Origin: Methanosarcinales archaeon
GTDB taxonomy: Archaea; Halobacteriota; Methanosarcinia; Methanosarcinales; Methanogasteraceae
Length of the DNA stretch: 7,639 bases
Direction of reading: 5' to 3'
Assembly: GCA_030672605.1 (NCBI GenBank)
Contig: DAOVGE010000154.1
Coordinates: 1 to 7,639, forward strand
The position numbers were made by a program, and so were the translations under genes. The notes under the pieces were generated by a model. It made no database searches, was not told the origin of the DNA, and saw nothing but the letters and a program-made list of their open reading frames with translations. Below, in pieces: positions 1 to 5,847 of this stretch. Within the stretch, counting starts at the first letter, position 1. Each line of letters opens with the position of its first letter.

Positions 1-845
1 CCGTAGTTTCCCCCAAATGCTATGTCCTCGAAAGCAGGGTCATTCTCATAGCCGGGGTCAAAGATATCGACGTTGCTGGCTCGCCAGATGAGTTCGTTGT
101 CTATCCGAAACTCCATCCAGCCATCCCGGGTGCCAGGCGCAGAATTGATATCGTACATAAGCTCTGCGAGATACCATCTCCCGATGGGAAGTGTATAATC
201 AGCAACCCAGCTGATAGGGCGACCATAATACCCGCCGCCAAAGGGCAGCGTCAGGTTCGCATCCTGTTCTTCGCTTGTATCCCCCGCAACACCCCCGTGC
301 GCAGATCCATAGAATTTTGAGTTCTGCATGACCTGCAACCCCTCATGCGGATGTCCGCCTGCGTTTAAGTAGATGTACTTGAAGCTTGCGCATCCGGTAT
401 GCATCCTGGCAGGATCAAATCCGGGTGCAATATAATCCCACCACGCAAAGTACTGTTTGCCGGTCATTGGCAGGTCATGCACCCTGACACCACTCCCGGT
501 CCCGCCTTCCCTGTATTCGACCCTGGCATAGTTGCGATGCGAACCCCGGTCATCAACCCTGCGCACCGAATCCTGAAGCGAGACTAAGTTCCATGTAGAC
601 CAGTAACCTGCATCGAAACTTCCGCTCTCCTGGAAGTTCTGTCTGCCATCTGGATGCAGATATGAAGCCCTGAACGGCTCTGCAGTAGTCTTCGCCCCGA
701 ACCCGGAGCCAGTGATCGTGATTGCATCATTATGTCCTATGTTTGTCGTGCTTATCTCCGTAATCTCTGCCACAGCACTTCCCACAGTGCAGGCGAGGGC
801 TGCGAGCACAATGACGATGATTATGTTGTGTGTATATCTTCTCAT
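1..845 (-). CDS. Secreted protein, TIG-like start and concanavalin-like module, 3' end off window
   Basis: The frame is open from an ATG at 845 to the left edge, giving 281 complete codons and no stop, so the C-terminus is missing. Residues 1-26 form a signal peptide (MRRYTHN, then an Ile/Val/Leu/Ala core, cleavage likely after AVA). Residues 27-50 (ITEISTTNIGH, ITITGSGFG) resemble the start of an IPT/TIG Ig-like domain. The rest is rich in Trp, Tyr and Gly and ends with a GRWYLAELMYDIN / DGWMEFRIDNELIW pattern, like the sheet strands of LamG or polysaccharide-lyase jelly-rolls. That fold is an inference and I see no definite catalytic residues. A GGGGAGA ribosome site lies 6 nt upstream, and the previous gene stops 21 nt before the ATG, so the two are probably cotranscribed. 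A C-terminal dockerin is expected from its neighbours but lies outside the window. Confidence 0.85.
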   Translation of the reverse strand, partial: MRRYTHNIIIVIVLAALACTVGSAVAEITEISTTNIGHNDAITITGSGFGAKTTAEPFRASYLHPDGRQNFQESGSFDAGYWSTWNLVSLQDSVRRVDDRGSHRNYARVEYREGGTGSGVRVHDLPMTGKQYFAWWDYIAPGFDPARMHTGCASFKYIYLNAGGHPHEGLQVMQNSKFYGSAHGGVAGDTSEEQDANLTLPFGGGYYGRPISWVADYTLPIGRWYLAELMYDINSAPGTRDGWMEFRIDNELIWRASNVDIFDPGYENDPAFEDIAFGGNY

Positions 846-866
846 GATTATTCTCCCCTTCAGCAA

Positions 867-2120
867 TCAGCATCCACAGTGGAGCGGATACTCCGCCCTG
901 TCCGCGATGTAGCCCATCAGCAGCCGTGCGTCGAGGGCATTGATCGTGCCGCTTCCGTCGATGTCGCAGACGCAGTCGCCTGCAAGCGGTGTGCCTGTGA
1001 CGACGCGGCGCAATAGGGGCAGGAGATCAACCGTCCCGACCTCACCATCATCATTGAGGTCGCCGCAGACTGCATCATCGCCCGATCCCCCCGACACCGG
1101 GTAGTCTATCCCTGTGATGCAGGTGTCATAACCCGTTTCCAGATCCTTTATCGCAAAGTAAGCCGTCCCGTTGGTGATCGGTATCGTGAAATCCGTTTTC
1201 ATCCAGTTATATGAATCAGGAACCTTCGTTACGTCCGAACAACCCGGAGCGATCATCGCAGAACCATAATTGGCATTCGTTATCGGAGACGCCGAGTACC
1301 TGACCTCGTAATGATGGTCGTTGTGATCATACTGGGAGTTGCCGTGCCAGTTGATCTGAAAGTGCCCGTCTCCGAAATAGCTACAGCTTATGCTTGTGAT
1401 TGTCCCGGCGTTCTCAACTTCATCCTCGTAGTAGAACTCAACTTCATCGATTTTCCAGCTCCATTCCCCGGGCTGCGGATACGTCCCGCCACTACAATGG
1501 AAATAGAACCTTGTGAAGCCGTCGTAATAGTCCCAACCAGGCGTGGTCGGGTTAATCCCGGGATCCACCTTGATACCGGTCTGGTGCTGCGGATGGTCGT
1601 TTGCTACGATCCGTGTCCAGTACTGTGAAGCCGGCAGATTGAAATAATGATAGTAATGCGATCCCTGGACATTGCTTGGTATTTCCGGATCGCGGGTATA
1701 CGTTCCGAAATGAAAGTTCCAGTCATGCCCCTGCTCATAACCGGCAGGCAGCTTGACCCATGCCCTGAACCGATTCGCACCATCCGCTTCTTCAATAAGC
1801 GTCCTTGAATCCGGATTGTCGATATAGAATGACTGAGGCTGATCACCATTCTCGGCAAGTTCCCAATCCTCTGTGATGTACTCGACACAGTAATCCGTGC
1901 CGACGGCTCCCGGACTTGCGACCGGAAGATGGTCTTCGATTCCGCTCTGATGCCTGAAAAAGCCAGTGCCGCCGCCGATGGGGCTGTTCGTGTTCGCTTC
2001 GGTCTCAAAGTCACAGAGCATACATGGCGTGTCTGCTGCACCTGCTGCACCTGCTGTGCAGGCGAGTGCTGCGAGCAAGAGTATTGCTGCGATTGTGTGT
2101 TGTTGTTTCATGGTTTTCAT
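867..2120 (-). CDS. Secreted jelly-roll / Fn3-like / dockerin protein
   Basis: This 417-residue protein has four parts. Residues 1-29 are a signal peptide (MKTMKQQ, then IAAILLLAALA, cleavage near GAA-D). Residues 33 to about 235 look like a concanavalin/LamG-type jelly-roll, opening with CDFETE and closing with WSWKIDEVEFYYEDE. Residues about 240-345 form an Fn3-like domain with YEVRYSASPITNANY and GTAYFAIKDLETG. Residues 351-417 are a dockerin with loops DLNDDGEVGTVD and DIDGSGTINALD, ending LHCGC. The ATG at 2120 is preferred because it overlaps the upstream stop as ATGA. An ATG at 2111 is the alternative, and an in-frame ATG at 2153 would put a charged stretch before the signal peptide inside the upstream gene. 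It is probably an exported carbohydrate- or protein-binding component docked to a cohesin. Substrate and enzymatic activity are unknown. Confidence 0.9.
   Translation of the reverse strand: MKTMKQQHTIAAILLLAALACTAGAAGAADTPCMLCDFETEANTNSPIGGGTGFFRHQSGIEDHLPVASPGAVGTDYCVEYITEDWELAENGDQPQSFYIDNPDSRTLIEEADGANRFRAWVKLPAGYEQGHDWNFHFGTYTRDPEIPSNVQGSHYYHYFNLPASQYWTRIVANDHPQHQTGIKVDPGINPTTPGWDYYDGFTRFYFHCSGGTYPQPGEWSWKIDEVEFYYEDEVENAGTITSISCSYFGDGHFQINWHGNSQYDHNDHHYEVRYSASPITNANYGSAMIAPGCSDVTKVPDSYNWMKTDFTIPITNGTAYFAIKDLETGYDTCITGIDYPVSGGSGDDAVCGDLNDDGEVGTVDLLPLLRRVVTGTPLAGDCVCDIDGSGTINALDARLLMGYIADRAEYPLHCGC
898..922 (-). repeat. 25-nt identical dockerin segment, second subtype, copy 1
   Basis: Identical to 7169-7193. 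It encodes the LLMGYIADR end of the dockerin in the jelly-roll protein and marks a dockerin subtype different from that of the two beta-helix genes (MGHI). Confidence 0.8.
2033..2059 (-). repeat. Three 9-bp tandem units in a signal peptide
   Basis: The unit CTGCTGCAC occurs at 2033-2041 and 2042-2050, with a variant CTGCTGTGC at 2051-2059. On the coding strand it gives the Thr-Ala-Gly-Ala-Ala-Gly-Ala-Ala stretch before the cleavage site. Slippage by whole units would change length without a frameshift. Confidence 0.7.
2056..2077 (-). repeat. Signal-peptide segment repeated at 787-808
   Basis: These 22 bases match 787-808 at 21 positions. Both encode the LAALAC core of signal peptides in two genes whose mature domains do not obviously correspond. 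A degraded version appears at about 4280-4320. Confidence 0.7.
2117..2120 (-). promoter_or_regulatory. ATGA stop-start overlap
   Basis: The TGA of the 604-residue protein (2119-2117) overlaps the ATG of the jelly-roll protein (2120-2118). The GGTGGGGGAACGGAGA before it encodes the last residues (GWGNGE) of the upstream protein and serves as ribosome site for the next. Confidence 0.75.
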
Positions 2121-3931
2121 TCTCCGTTCCCCCACCCGCAGTTCAGCGGACACCCATCCGGATCGACGAGATAGTGCAGCAAGAGCCGTGCGTCAAGAGC
2201 AGTCACGTGCCCATCGCAATTGAGATCAGCGGTATCCACGTATTCATGACTCCCAACAGCGATCATGAGCGCAATCAGCACGTCCGCTGACGTGACGTCA
2301 CCATCGTGGTTCAGGTCGCCGCAGACCGCCTCGCCGGATGCGATGTCGTATACATGCACAACAGGGTTCTCCTGGTTCTGCTGCACCACATATAGGAGAC
2401 CCCGTTCACGATCAAACGCTGCTCCGCCCACACTACCACTGCATGACGGCAGGAAGTGTTCTTTTGGTCTGAATACTGCGTAAGGCGTAATGTTGTAGTA
2501 CTCCCGCTCGCCTCTGGCTACTTCTGCCAGTTCATCGGTGTCGTAGAAGAGGAATTGAGTTTCATACGGGTCGCAGTGATAGCCTTTGGAACCTCCACAA
2601 TCCCCTGGTCTCGGTCCGCCGTAATGGGACTGTCCCAGACCTTTCCTGCCAATGATGAGTACAGCAGACTTGGACTTGTTTTCTGACGCCAGCCAGACAC
2701 CGCCTTCCCACACGTCACAAGGGCTCCAGTCCGGAAAATAATCCCCGGAAGGTGGATACATGAGAAGAATCGTTGAGTTGATGGATGCATTTGGTGGCGG
2801 GGTCGCTTCTTTTAGATACGGGGCAAAGGAATAGAGCGGCGGACCATGACTGTTGCCGGCACTTCCGCAACCATCGCCCCTGCCGGTTAAGAGGTACGCC
2901 CCATCGAGATGTGCATCGCCCCAGTTTCGGGGGACATCAAACATGTAATTCGTGGTCCTCTTTGCACTATAGTTCGGGTCTTCGTAGGGACTTATATGCC
3001 ACGCACCCTCGGCTTTCGGATCGGACAGGTTCAACTCGGAATAGCCGTGACTGGGGTAGTCGTTATTCGCAACATTGTAGTATTGAAAAAAATTCCAGTA
3101 TAGTTTATCAGTTGTCTGTGAGCCCTGCGCCGGAAGATACGCCAGCCCGCCGAAGTCGTTTACATCGAACTGCTCGTGCAATTGATCCTTGATGCCCCCG
3201 GTTATGTCTGCAAACGGCTGCAGGGTCTCTGCGATATTCAGGTCGCTGATCTCTCCGGTTTCGGAGATTGCCGCCGGCACCGGTATTGCGACCTCTGACA
3301 CAAGATTGTGGTACACATGACCGCTGCCAAATAGCGATCCAGGGTAGTTGTCATCCACACCCTCCGGATCGCCTCCCGGATAATACGTCAGGGCTTTTCC
3401 ACCGTAACCCCACCTGGAGTCCTGGTCAGGTGTCTTTGGAAGGCGAAACGCTCCTTTATATTCGAGCTCTTCCGGTAAAACGAGCCTTGCCCGATCCGCG
3501 TTGGGGAGGTCGCTTACATAGGAGTATGTGGTAAAGACCGGGTAGATCATTACGTACTCTGCGACGCTCATACCCGCGTATTCGCTGTGGTTGCACGTTA
3601 TCTCGCATCCCTTGTTTCCTGCGCTCGAAAACGTCCTTGTAAATGTGTAATTGTCTGCGCCCTCCTGTTTCTGCATCTCCGCGGATAGGTCGTCGAATGT
3701 TATCGTGCAGACGGGATATACGATTGGGATTGAATTGTTTGTATAATGTGCATAGAATGTGACCGACTCATTTATTTGTGCTGTCGGTGTTGACGTGTAC
3801 GTCGTGAGGTTTGTTTCTGCGTATGCCGCACTCACGCTGCTTATGAGAACGACGAGTAGCATGAACAGGAACATGAACCGAACATTCTCCGGAAATCTCT
3901 TCGATCTGCTGGAATACCTCACATCAAACAT
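2117..3931 (-). CDS. Large secreted protein of unknown fold with divergent dockerin
   Basis: This 604-residue protein starts at 3931, where GGGAG lies 5 nt upstream and the ATG overlaps the previous stop as TGATG. Residues 1-38 are a signal peptide with an unusually long basic n-region (FDVRYSSRSKRFPENVR) and cleavage after AYA, unlike the MKQ-type signals nearby. Residues about 40-130 look PKD/Ig-like, with TPTAQINESVTFYAHY and FSSAGNKGCEITC. Residues about 140-530 form a Gly/Tyr/Pro-rich module starting LPEELEYKGAFRLP, with GYGGKALTYYPGG, GSLFGSGH and a late GGAAFDRERGLLYVVQQ that suggests beta-propeller blades; I cannot name this family. Residues 536-604 are a dockerin with loops DLNHDGDVTSAD and DLNCDGHVTALD, ending NCGWGNGE. 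It lacks the Cys before loop 2 and the final Cys shared by the other dockerins. Several N-x-S/T sequons fit archaeal surface glycosylation. Its stop overlaps the next start by 4 nt. Confidence 0.92.
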   Translation of the reverse strand: MFDVRYSSRSKRFPENVRFMFLFMLLVVLISSVSAAYAETNLTTYTSTPTAQINESVTFYAHYTNNSIPIVYPVCTITFDDLSAEMQKQEGADNYTFTRTFSSAGNKGCEITCNHSEYAGMSVAEYVMIYPVFTTYSYVSDLPNADRARLVLPEELEYKGAFRLPKTPDQDSRWGYGGKALTYYPGGDPEGVDDNYPGSLFGSGHVYHNLVSEVAIPVPAAISETGEISDLNIAETLQPFADITGGIKDQLHEQFDVNDFGGLAYLPAQGSQTTDKLYWNFFQYYNVANNDYPSHGYSELNLSDPKAEGAWHISPYEDPNYSAKRTTNYMFDVPRNWGDAHLDGAYLLTGRGDGCGSAGNSHGPPLYSFAPYLKEATPPPNASINSTILLMYPPSGDYFPDWSPCDVWEGGVWLASENKSKSAVLIIGRKGLGQSHYGGPRPGDCGGSKGYHCDPYETQFLFYDTDELAEVARGEREYYNITPYAVFRPKEHFLPSCSGSVGGAAFDRERGLLYVVQQNQENPVVHVYDIASGEAVCGDLNHDGDVTSADVLIALMIAVGSHEYVDTADLNCDGHVTALDARLLLHYLVDPDGCPLNCGWGNGE

Positions 3932-3933
3932 CA
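3929..3933 (-). promoter_or_regulatory. TGATG stop-start overlap
   Basis: The TGA of the small gene (3933-3931) shares its A with the ATG of the 604-residue secreted protein (3931-3929). GGGAG lies 5 nt before the ATG, inside the small gene. This fixes the start of the larger gene and implies translational coupling. Confidence 0.8.
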
Positions 3934-4137
3934 GAACTCCCGCTCTTTTTTGAGATATTCGTGCGACGTTAATCTCCCTTCGGATTTTTCCATGTTGTGC
4001 TCTTGTAATGCTCTATTATTGTCTTCCGTAATTATTCGGTCCGTATCCGCCATCCGCTCCCCCATCTCCATTAACCCACTCCCCTTTACAAATTCCAGGT
4101 CTCTGTGTATCACATCCGATGCCACGGTTTCCATCAT
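3931..4137 (-). CDS. Small cytoplasmic protein, possibly antitoxin-like
   Basis: This 68-residue protein starts MMETVASDVIHRD and is highly charged, with no signal peptide, membrane segment or Cys. Translation evidence is strong: AGGAGGT lies 7 nt before the first ATG (10 nt before a second at 4134), and its TGA overlaps the next ATG as TGATG. Its C-terminal half is probably helical. The ending (RALQEHNMEKSEGRLTSHEYLKK) recalls the AL-x-EY-x-EG-x-x-x-SHEE tail of short RelB/CopG-type antitoxins. That resemblance is from memory and weak, and no toxin gene adjoins it. It could equally be a regulator or an unrelated small protein. It is the only non-secreted product here and is translationally coupled to the secreted protein that follows, so a role in that protein's expression is possible but unproven. 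Confidence 0.75.
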   Translation of the reverse strand: MMETVASDVIHRDLEFVKGSGLMEMGERMADTDRIITEDNNRALQEHNMEKSEGRLTSHEYLKKEREF

Positions 4138-4143
4138 TTCCCA

Positions 4144-4150
4144 ACCTCCT
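4144..4150 (-). promoter_or_regulatory. Exact AGGAGGT Shine-Dalgarno of the small gene
   Basis: AGGAGGT lies 7 nt before the ATG at 4137. It is the best anti-16S complement in the window, since the other genes use GGAGA or GGGAG. It is the main reason to treat the 68-residue frame as real. Confidence 0.75.
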
Positions 4151-4184
4151 TTCTTTCCTGTTTGCTATGGGATGTAGTTATCTG

Positions 4185-4214
4185 CTATATTGTTACGTAT
4201 TTTCACAGTATATC
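4185..4214 (-). promoter_or_regulatory. Weak archaeal TATA-like sites before the small gene
   Basis: On the minus strand GATATACT (4214-4207) and CAATATAG (4192-4185) are the only TATA-like stretches in the gap. With initiation about 25 nt downstream they would give leaders of roughly 45 or 20 nt for the small gene. Neither matches the archaeal TTTAWATA consensus well and no clear BRE is seen, so this is only a candidate internal promoter. Confidence 0.25.
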
Positions 4215-4235
4215 CGCATCTACCTGTCTCAATTC

Positions 4236-4247
4236 GTCAGAACTGAC
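4236..4247. repeat. Short inverted repeat GTCAG-AA-CTGAC
   Basis: Five-base arms (4236-4240 and 4243-4247) flank two bases. It lies upstream of the TATA-like sites for the small gene, where a regulator could bind, but a dyad this short can occur by chance. Confidence 0.3.
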
Positions 4248-4250
4248 CTG

Positions 4251-4283
4251 CCAACCATCTGCACCAGCCGCGGTGCAGGTTGG
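4251..4283 (-). repeat. Bulged hairpin
   Basis: CCAACC (4251-4256) pairs with GGTTGG (4278-4283), and TGCACC (4260-4265) pairs with GGTGCA (4272-4277). A 3-nt bulge (4257-4259) and a 6-nt loop (4266-4271) complete the structure. It has 12 base pairs and no mismatches outside the bulge. It begins about 48 nt after the stop of the upstream gene and could be an RNA-stability or processing element, or simply a product of GC-rich relic sequence. Confidence 0.5.
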
Positions 4284-4335
4284 GGTCTGCGAGCGGGAGA
4301 AGAGTCGCTGCTGCGATTCACAGTCTCGCGATCAT
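4259..4335 (-). pseudogene. Relic signal-peptide start of a lost dockerin-array gene
   Basis: The stop of the preceding beta-helix gene overlaps an ATG as ATGA, exactly as at the 2117-2120 junction, and GGAGAAGA sits just upstream. The frame reads M-I-A-R-L then TGA, followed by IAAATLLPLAD. That resembles the IAAILLLAAL core of the intact signal peptide at 2120. Shared DNA includes ATCGCAGCA, CTCGCAG and CCTGCAC in the same order. No continuation of a mature domain is found, so only the first 70 or so bases would survive. The alternative is a chance ATGA and an ordinary intergenic sequence. Confidence 0.4.
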
Positions 4336-5831
4336 TCTTCTCCGCACCCGCAGTTCAGCGGATATCTCGTCGAATCGTTGATATGCCCCATCAAGAGCCG
4401 CACATCAAGGATGTTGATGTACCTGTTGCCATCGATATCGCTGATACAATAGTCAACCGGTGTGACTGTGACAACACGCTCCAGCAGGCGCAGGAGATCA
4501 TCCATGTCGATCATCCCGTTGCCGGTTACGTCGCCACACATAGGCATCGGCATGACCAGCGGCAGATAATCAATATTTGAGTCACCAGTGCCATTGACAT
4601 TGTACGCTGTATCTCCAAAACCGTCGCTGTTGTTATCCATTCCTCTGTAATCCGACCAGTAATTACCTCCGATGTAGGGGTTGCCAACGATGTTTGGTCC
4701 TGTGGTATGGGCGACGTTCCAGTCGTTCGCATACACGGTTGTTCCAGCAAAATTGATGTTATCTGCATTGCTGAAATAGTTGTTATAAATTCGATTTGCA
4801 CCAGCACTATTTATATTAATTCCCATGCCGACATTGTTTCTTATGTGCGAGTTATTGATTATTGTAGATGAACTACGGTCAATATAGACTCCCGCAAAAC
4901 TGTTAGAGCTGGACGTAATGTTTGTTAACTTGTTGGATGGACTATCGGAAAGATAGATGCCGCATTGAGAGTTTGAATTTGTTTCGGTCCTTTCCAGTGT
5001 GTTGAAAGAACAGGAGCAAACATGAATGCTATGGTGATGGTTGTTGTTGCATTTAACATTCTGCAGCTTGTTTGAGTCGGCATTGTCGAGAAGGACGCCA
5101 CCGAAATTGTTGGATGAGACAATATCCATTAGATTTGAGTTGTCTGTGAAATACAGACGTAAACCGTTGTTCTTCAAACTGTCCGAGCCTCGGATTGTAA
5201 TGTTATTCAGTATCGAGTTATCGGCATTGCAGAGGTACAGTGCAGAAAACTCCCGATCTTGTAGATTTACAGATTGATTGTAAAACTCGATTGGTCTGCC
5301 TCCGGAACCTGTTACATGTATCAGACGGTTGTTGCAATCTGTCAGTGAATCTGGTAGAAAATGAAAGTCATATTGTGAATTTTCCTGCAGTATGCAATCG
5401 CGGATTGTGTTTGCGGTGCTATAAAAAATAGCGATTCCACCACCGACATTGGAATATGCCAATATATTCTGTATTTTGTTATTGGAAGCTCTAAAAAGTT
5501 CGATTCCATAACGGAAACCCGTGATTTCGCAGTTCGTTAAGGTATTATCGTCTGAGTCGCTCGATAGATGGATCCCACGACCGGAGTAGTCCCCATCCCC
5601 ATCGATTACATGATCTCCACCGTCAAATGTCACGCCATCTGCCCCATTAAACTCGATGCAATTGCCATCGCAGTCTGTTATATCTGCCGTGAGTCTGACC
5701 ACATCGCCGACGTTTGCGCTCTGTATCTTCTCGTTGCAGTCTGTGCAGTTGCTGCACTCAAATGTGTCCGCACCCGCCGCGCCGGTGAGCGCTGCGAGTA
5801 GTAGTATTGTTGCTATGATATATTGTTTCAT
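4332..5831 (-). CDS. NosD-like beta-helix protein with dockerin
   Basis: This 499-residue protein starts with a signal peptide at residues 1-21 (MKQYIIATILLLAAL, cleavage near AGA-D). A Cys-rich cap follows (CSNCTDC, then DCDGNC), probably disulfide-bonded. Residues about 55-375 are a right-handed parallel beta-helix of PbH1/CASH type, with repeated N-x-(I/L)-x-N-(I/N) turns at a spacing of about 22-25 residues. It is interrupted near residues 170-200 by a GGRPIEFYNQ segment seen in archaeal NosD-like proteins. A GGNYWSDY tail and a YLPLVMP linker lead to a dockerin at 431-499. Loop 1 is DVTGNGMIDMDD. Loop 2 is DIDGNRYINILD, where Arg replaces the usual Gly. The helix probably binds or cleaves polysaccharide at the cell surface. 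There is no sign of a nitrous-oxide reductase context. The start is set by GGAG 7 nt upstream, and the gap to the preceding gene is 16 nt. Confidence 0.93.
   Translation of the reverse strand: MKQYIIATILLLAALTGAAGADTFECSNCTDCNEKIQSANVGDVVRLTADITDCDGNCIEFNGADGVTFDGGDHVIDGDGDYSGRGIHLSSDSDDNTLTNCEITGFRYGIELFRASNNKIQNILAYSNVGGGIAIFYSTANTIRDCILQENSQYDFHFLPDSLTDCNNRLIHVTGSGGRPIEFYNQSVNLQDREFSALYLCNADNSILNNITIRGSDSLKNNGLRLYFTDNSNLMDIVSSNNFGGVLLDNADSNKLQNVKCNNNHHHSIHVCSCSFNTLERTETNSNSQCGIYLSDSPSNKLTNITSSSNSFAGVYIDRSSSTIINNSHIRNNVGMGININSAGANRIYNNYFSNADNINFAGTTVYANDWNVAHTTGPNIVGNPYIGGNYWSDYRGMDNNSDGFGDTAYNVNGTGDSNIDYLPLVMPMPMCGDVTGNGMIDMDDLLRLLERVVTVTPVDYCISDIDGNRYINILDVRLLMGHINDSTRYPLNCGCGEE
4387..4415 (-). 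repeat. 29-nt identical dockerin segment, copy 1
   Basis: This stretch is identical to 5894-5922 and encodes the NILDVRLLMG part of the second dockerin loop and helix. Identity at every base, including synonymous sites, points to recent duplication or gene conversion between the two beta-helix genes. Confidence 0.8.
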
Positions 5832-5847
5832 TGTTATTCTCCGATTT

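Larger units (their letters stand above)
4138..4331 (-). other. Intergenic region, largest gap in the array
   Basis: This 194-nt gap separates the beta-helix genes from the small gene and its partners. It holds the candidate relic signal peptide, a bulged hairpin, a short inverted repeat, weak TATA-like sites and the strong Shine-Dalgarno of the small gene. No T-rich tract follows the hairpin on the minus strand, so I cannot claim termination here. Transcription may read through or restart. Confidence 0.7.

Noticed and set aside
2040..2065. Lipoprotein lipobox at ALAC in two signal peptides
   Set aside because: The residue three before the Cys is Ala, not Leu/Ile/Val, and a normal cleavage site with small residues follows a few residues later.
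2121..2153. Upstream ATG at 2153 as start of the jelly-roll protein
   Set aside because: It would prepend a charged stretch before a good signal peptide and overlap the upstream gene by 37 nt. The ATG at 2120 has an ATGA overlap and a suitable ribosome site.
4251..4283. Hairpin as an intrinsic terminator
   Set aside because: No T-rich stretch follows it on the transcribed minus strand, and archaeal termination depends mainly on such T tracts.
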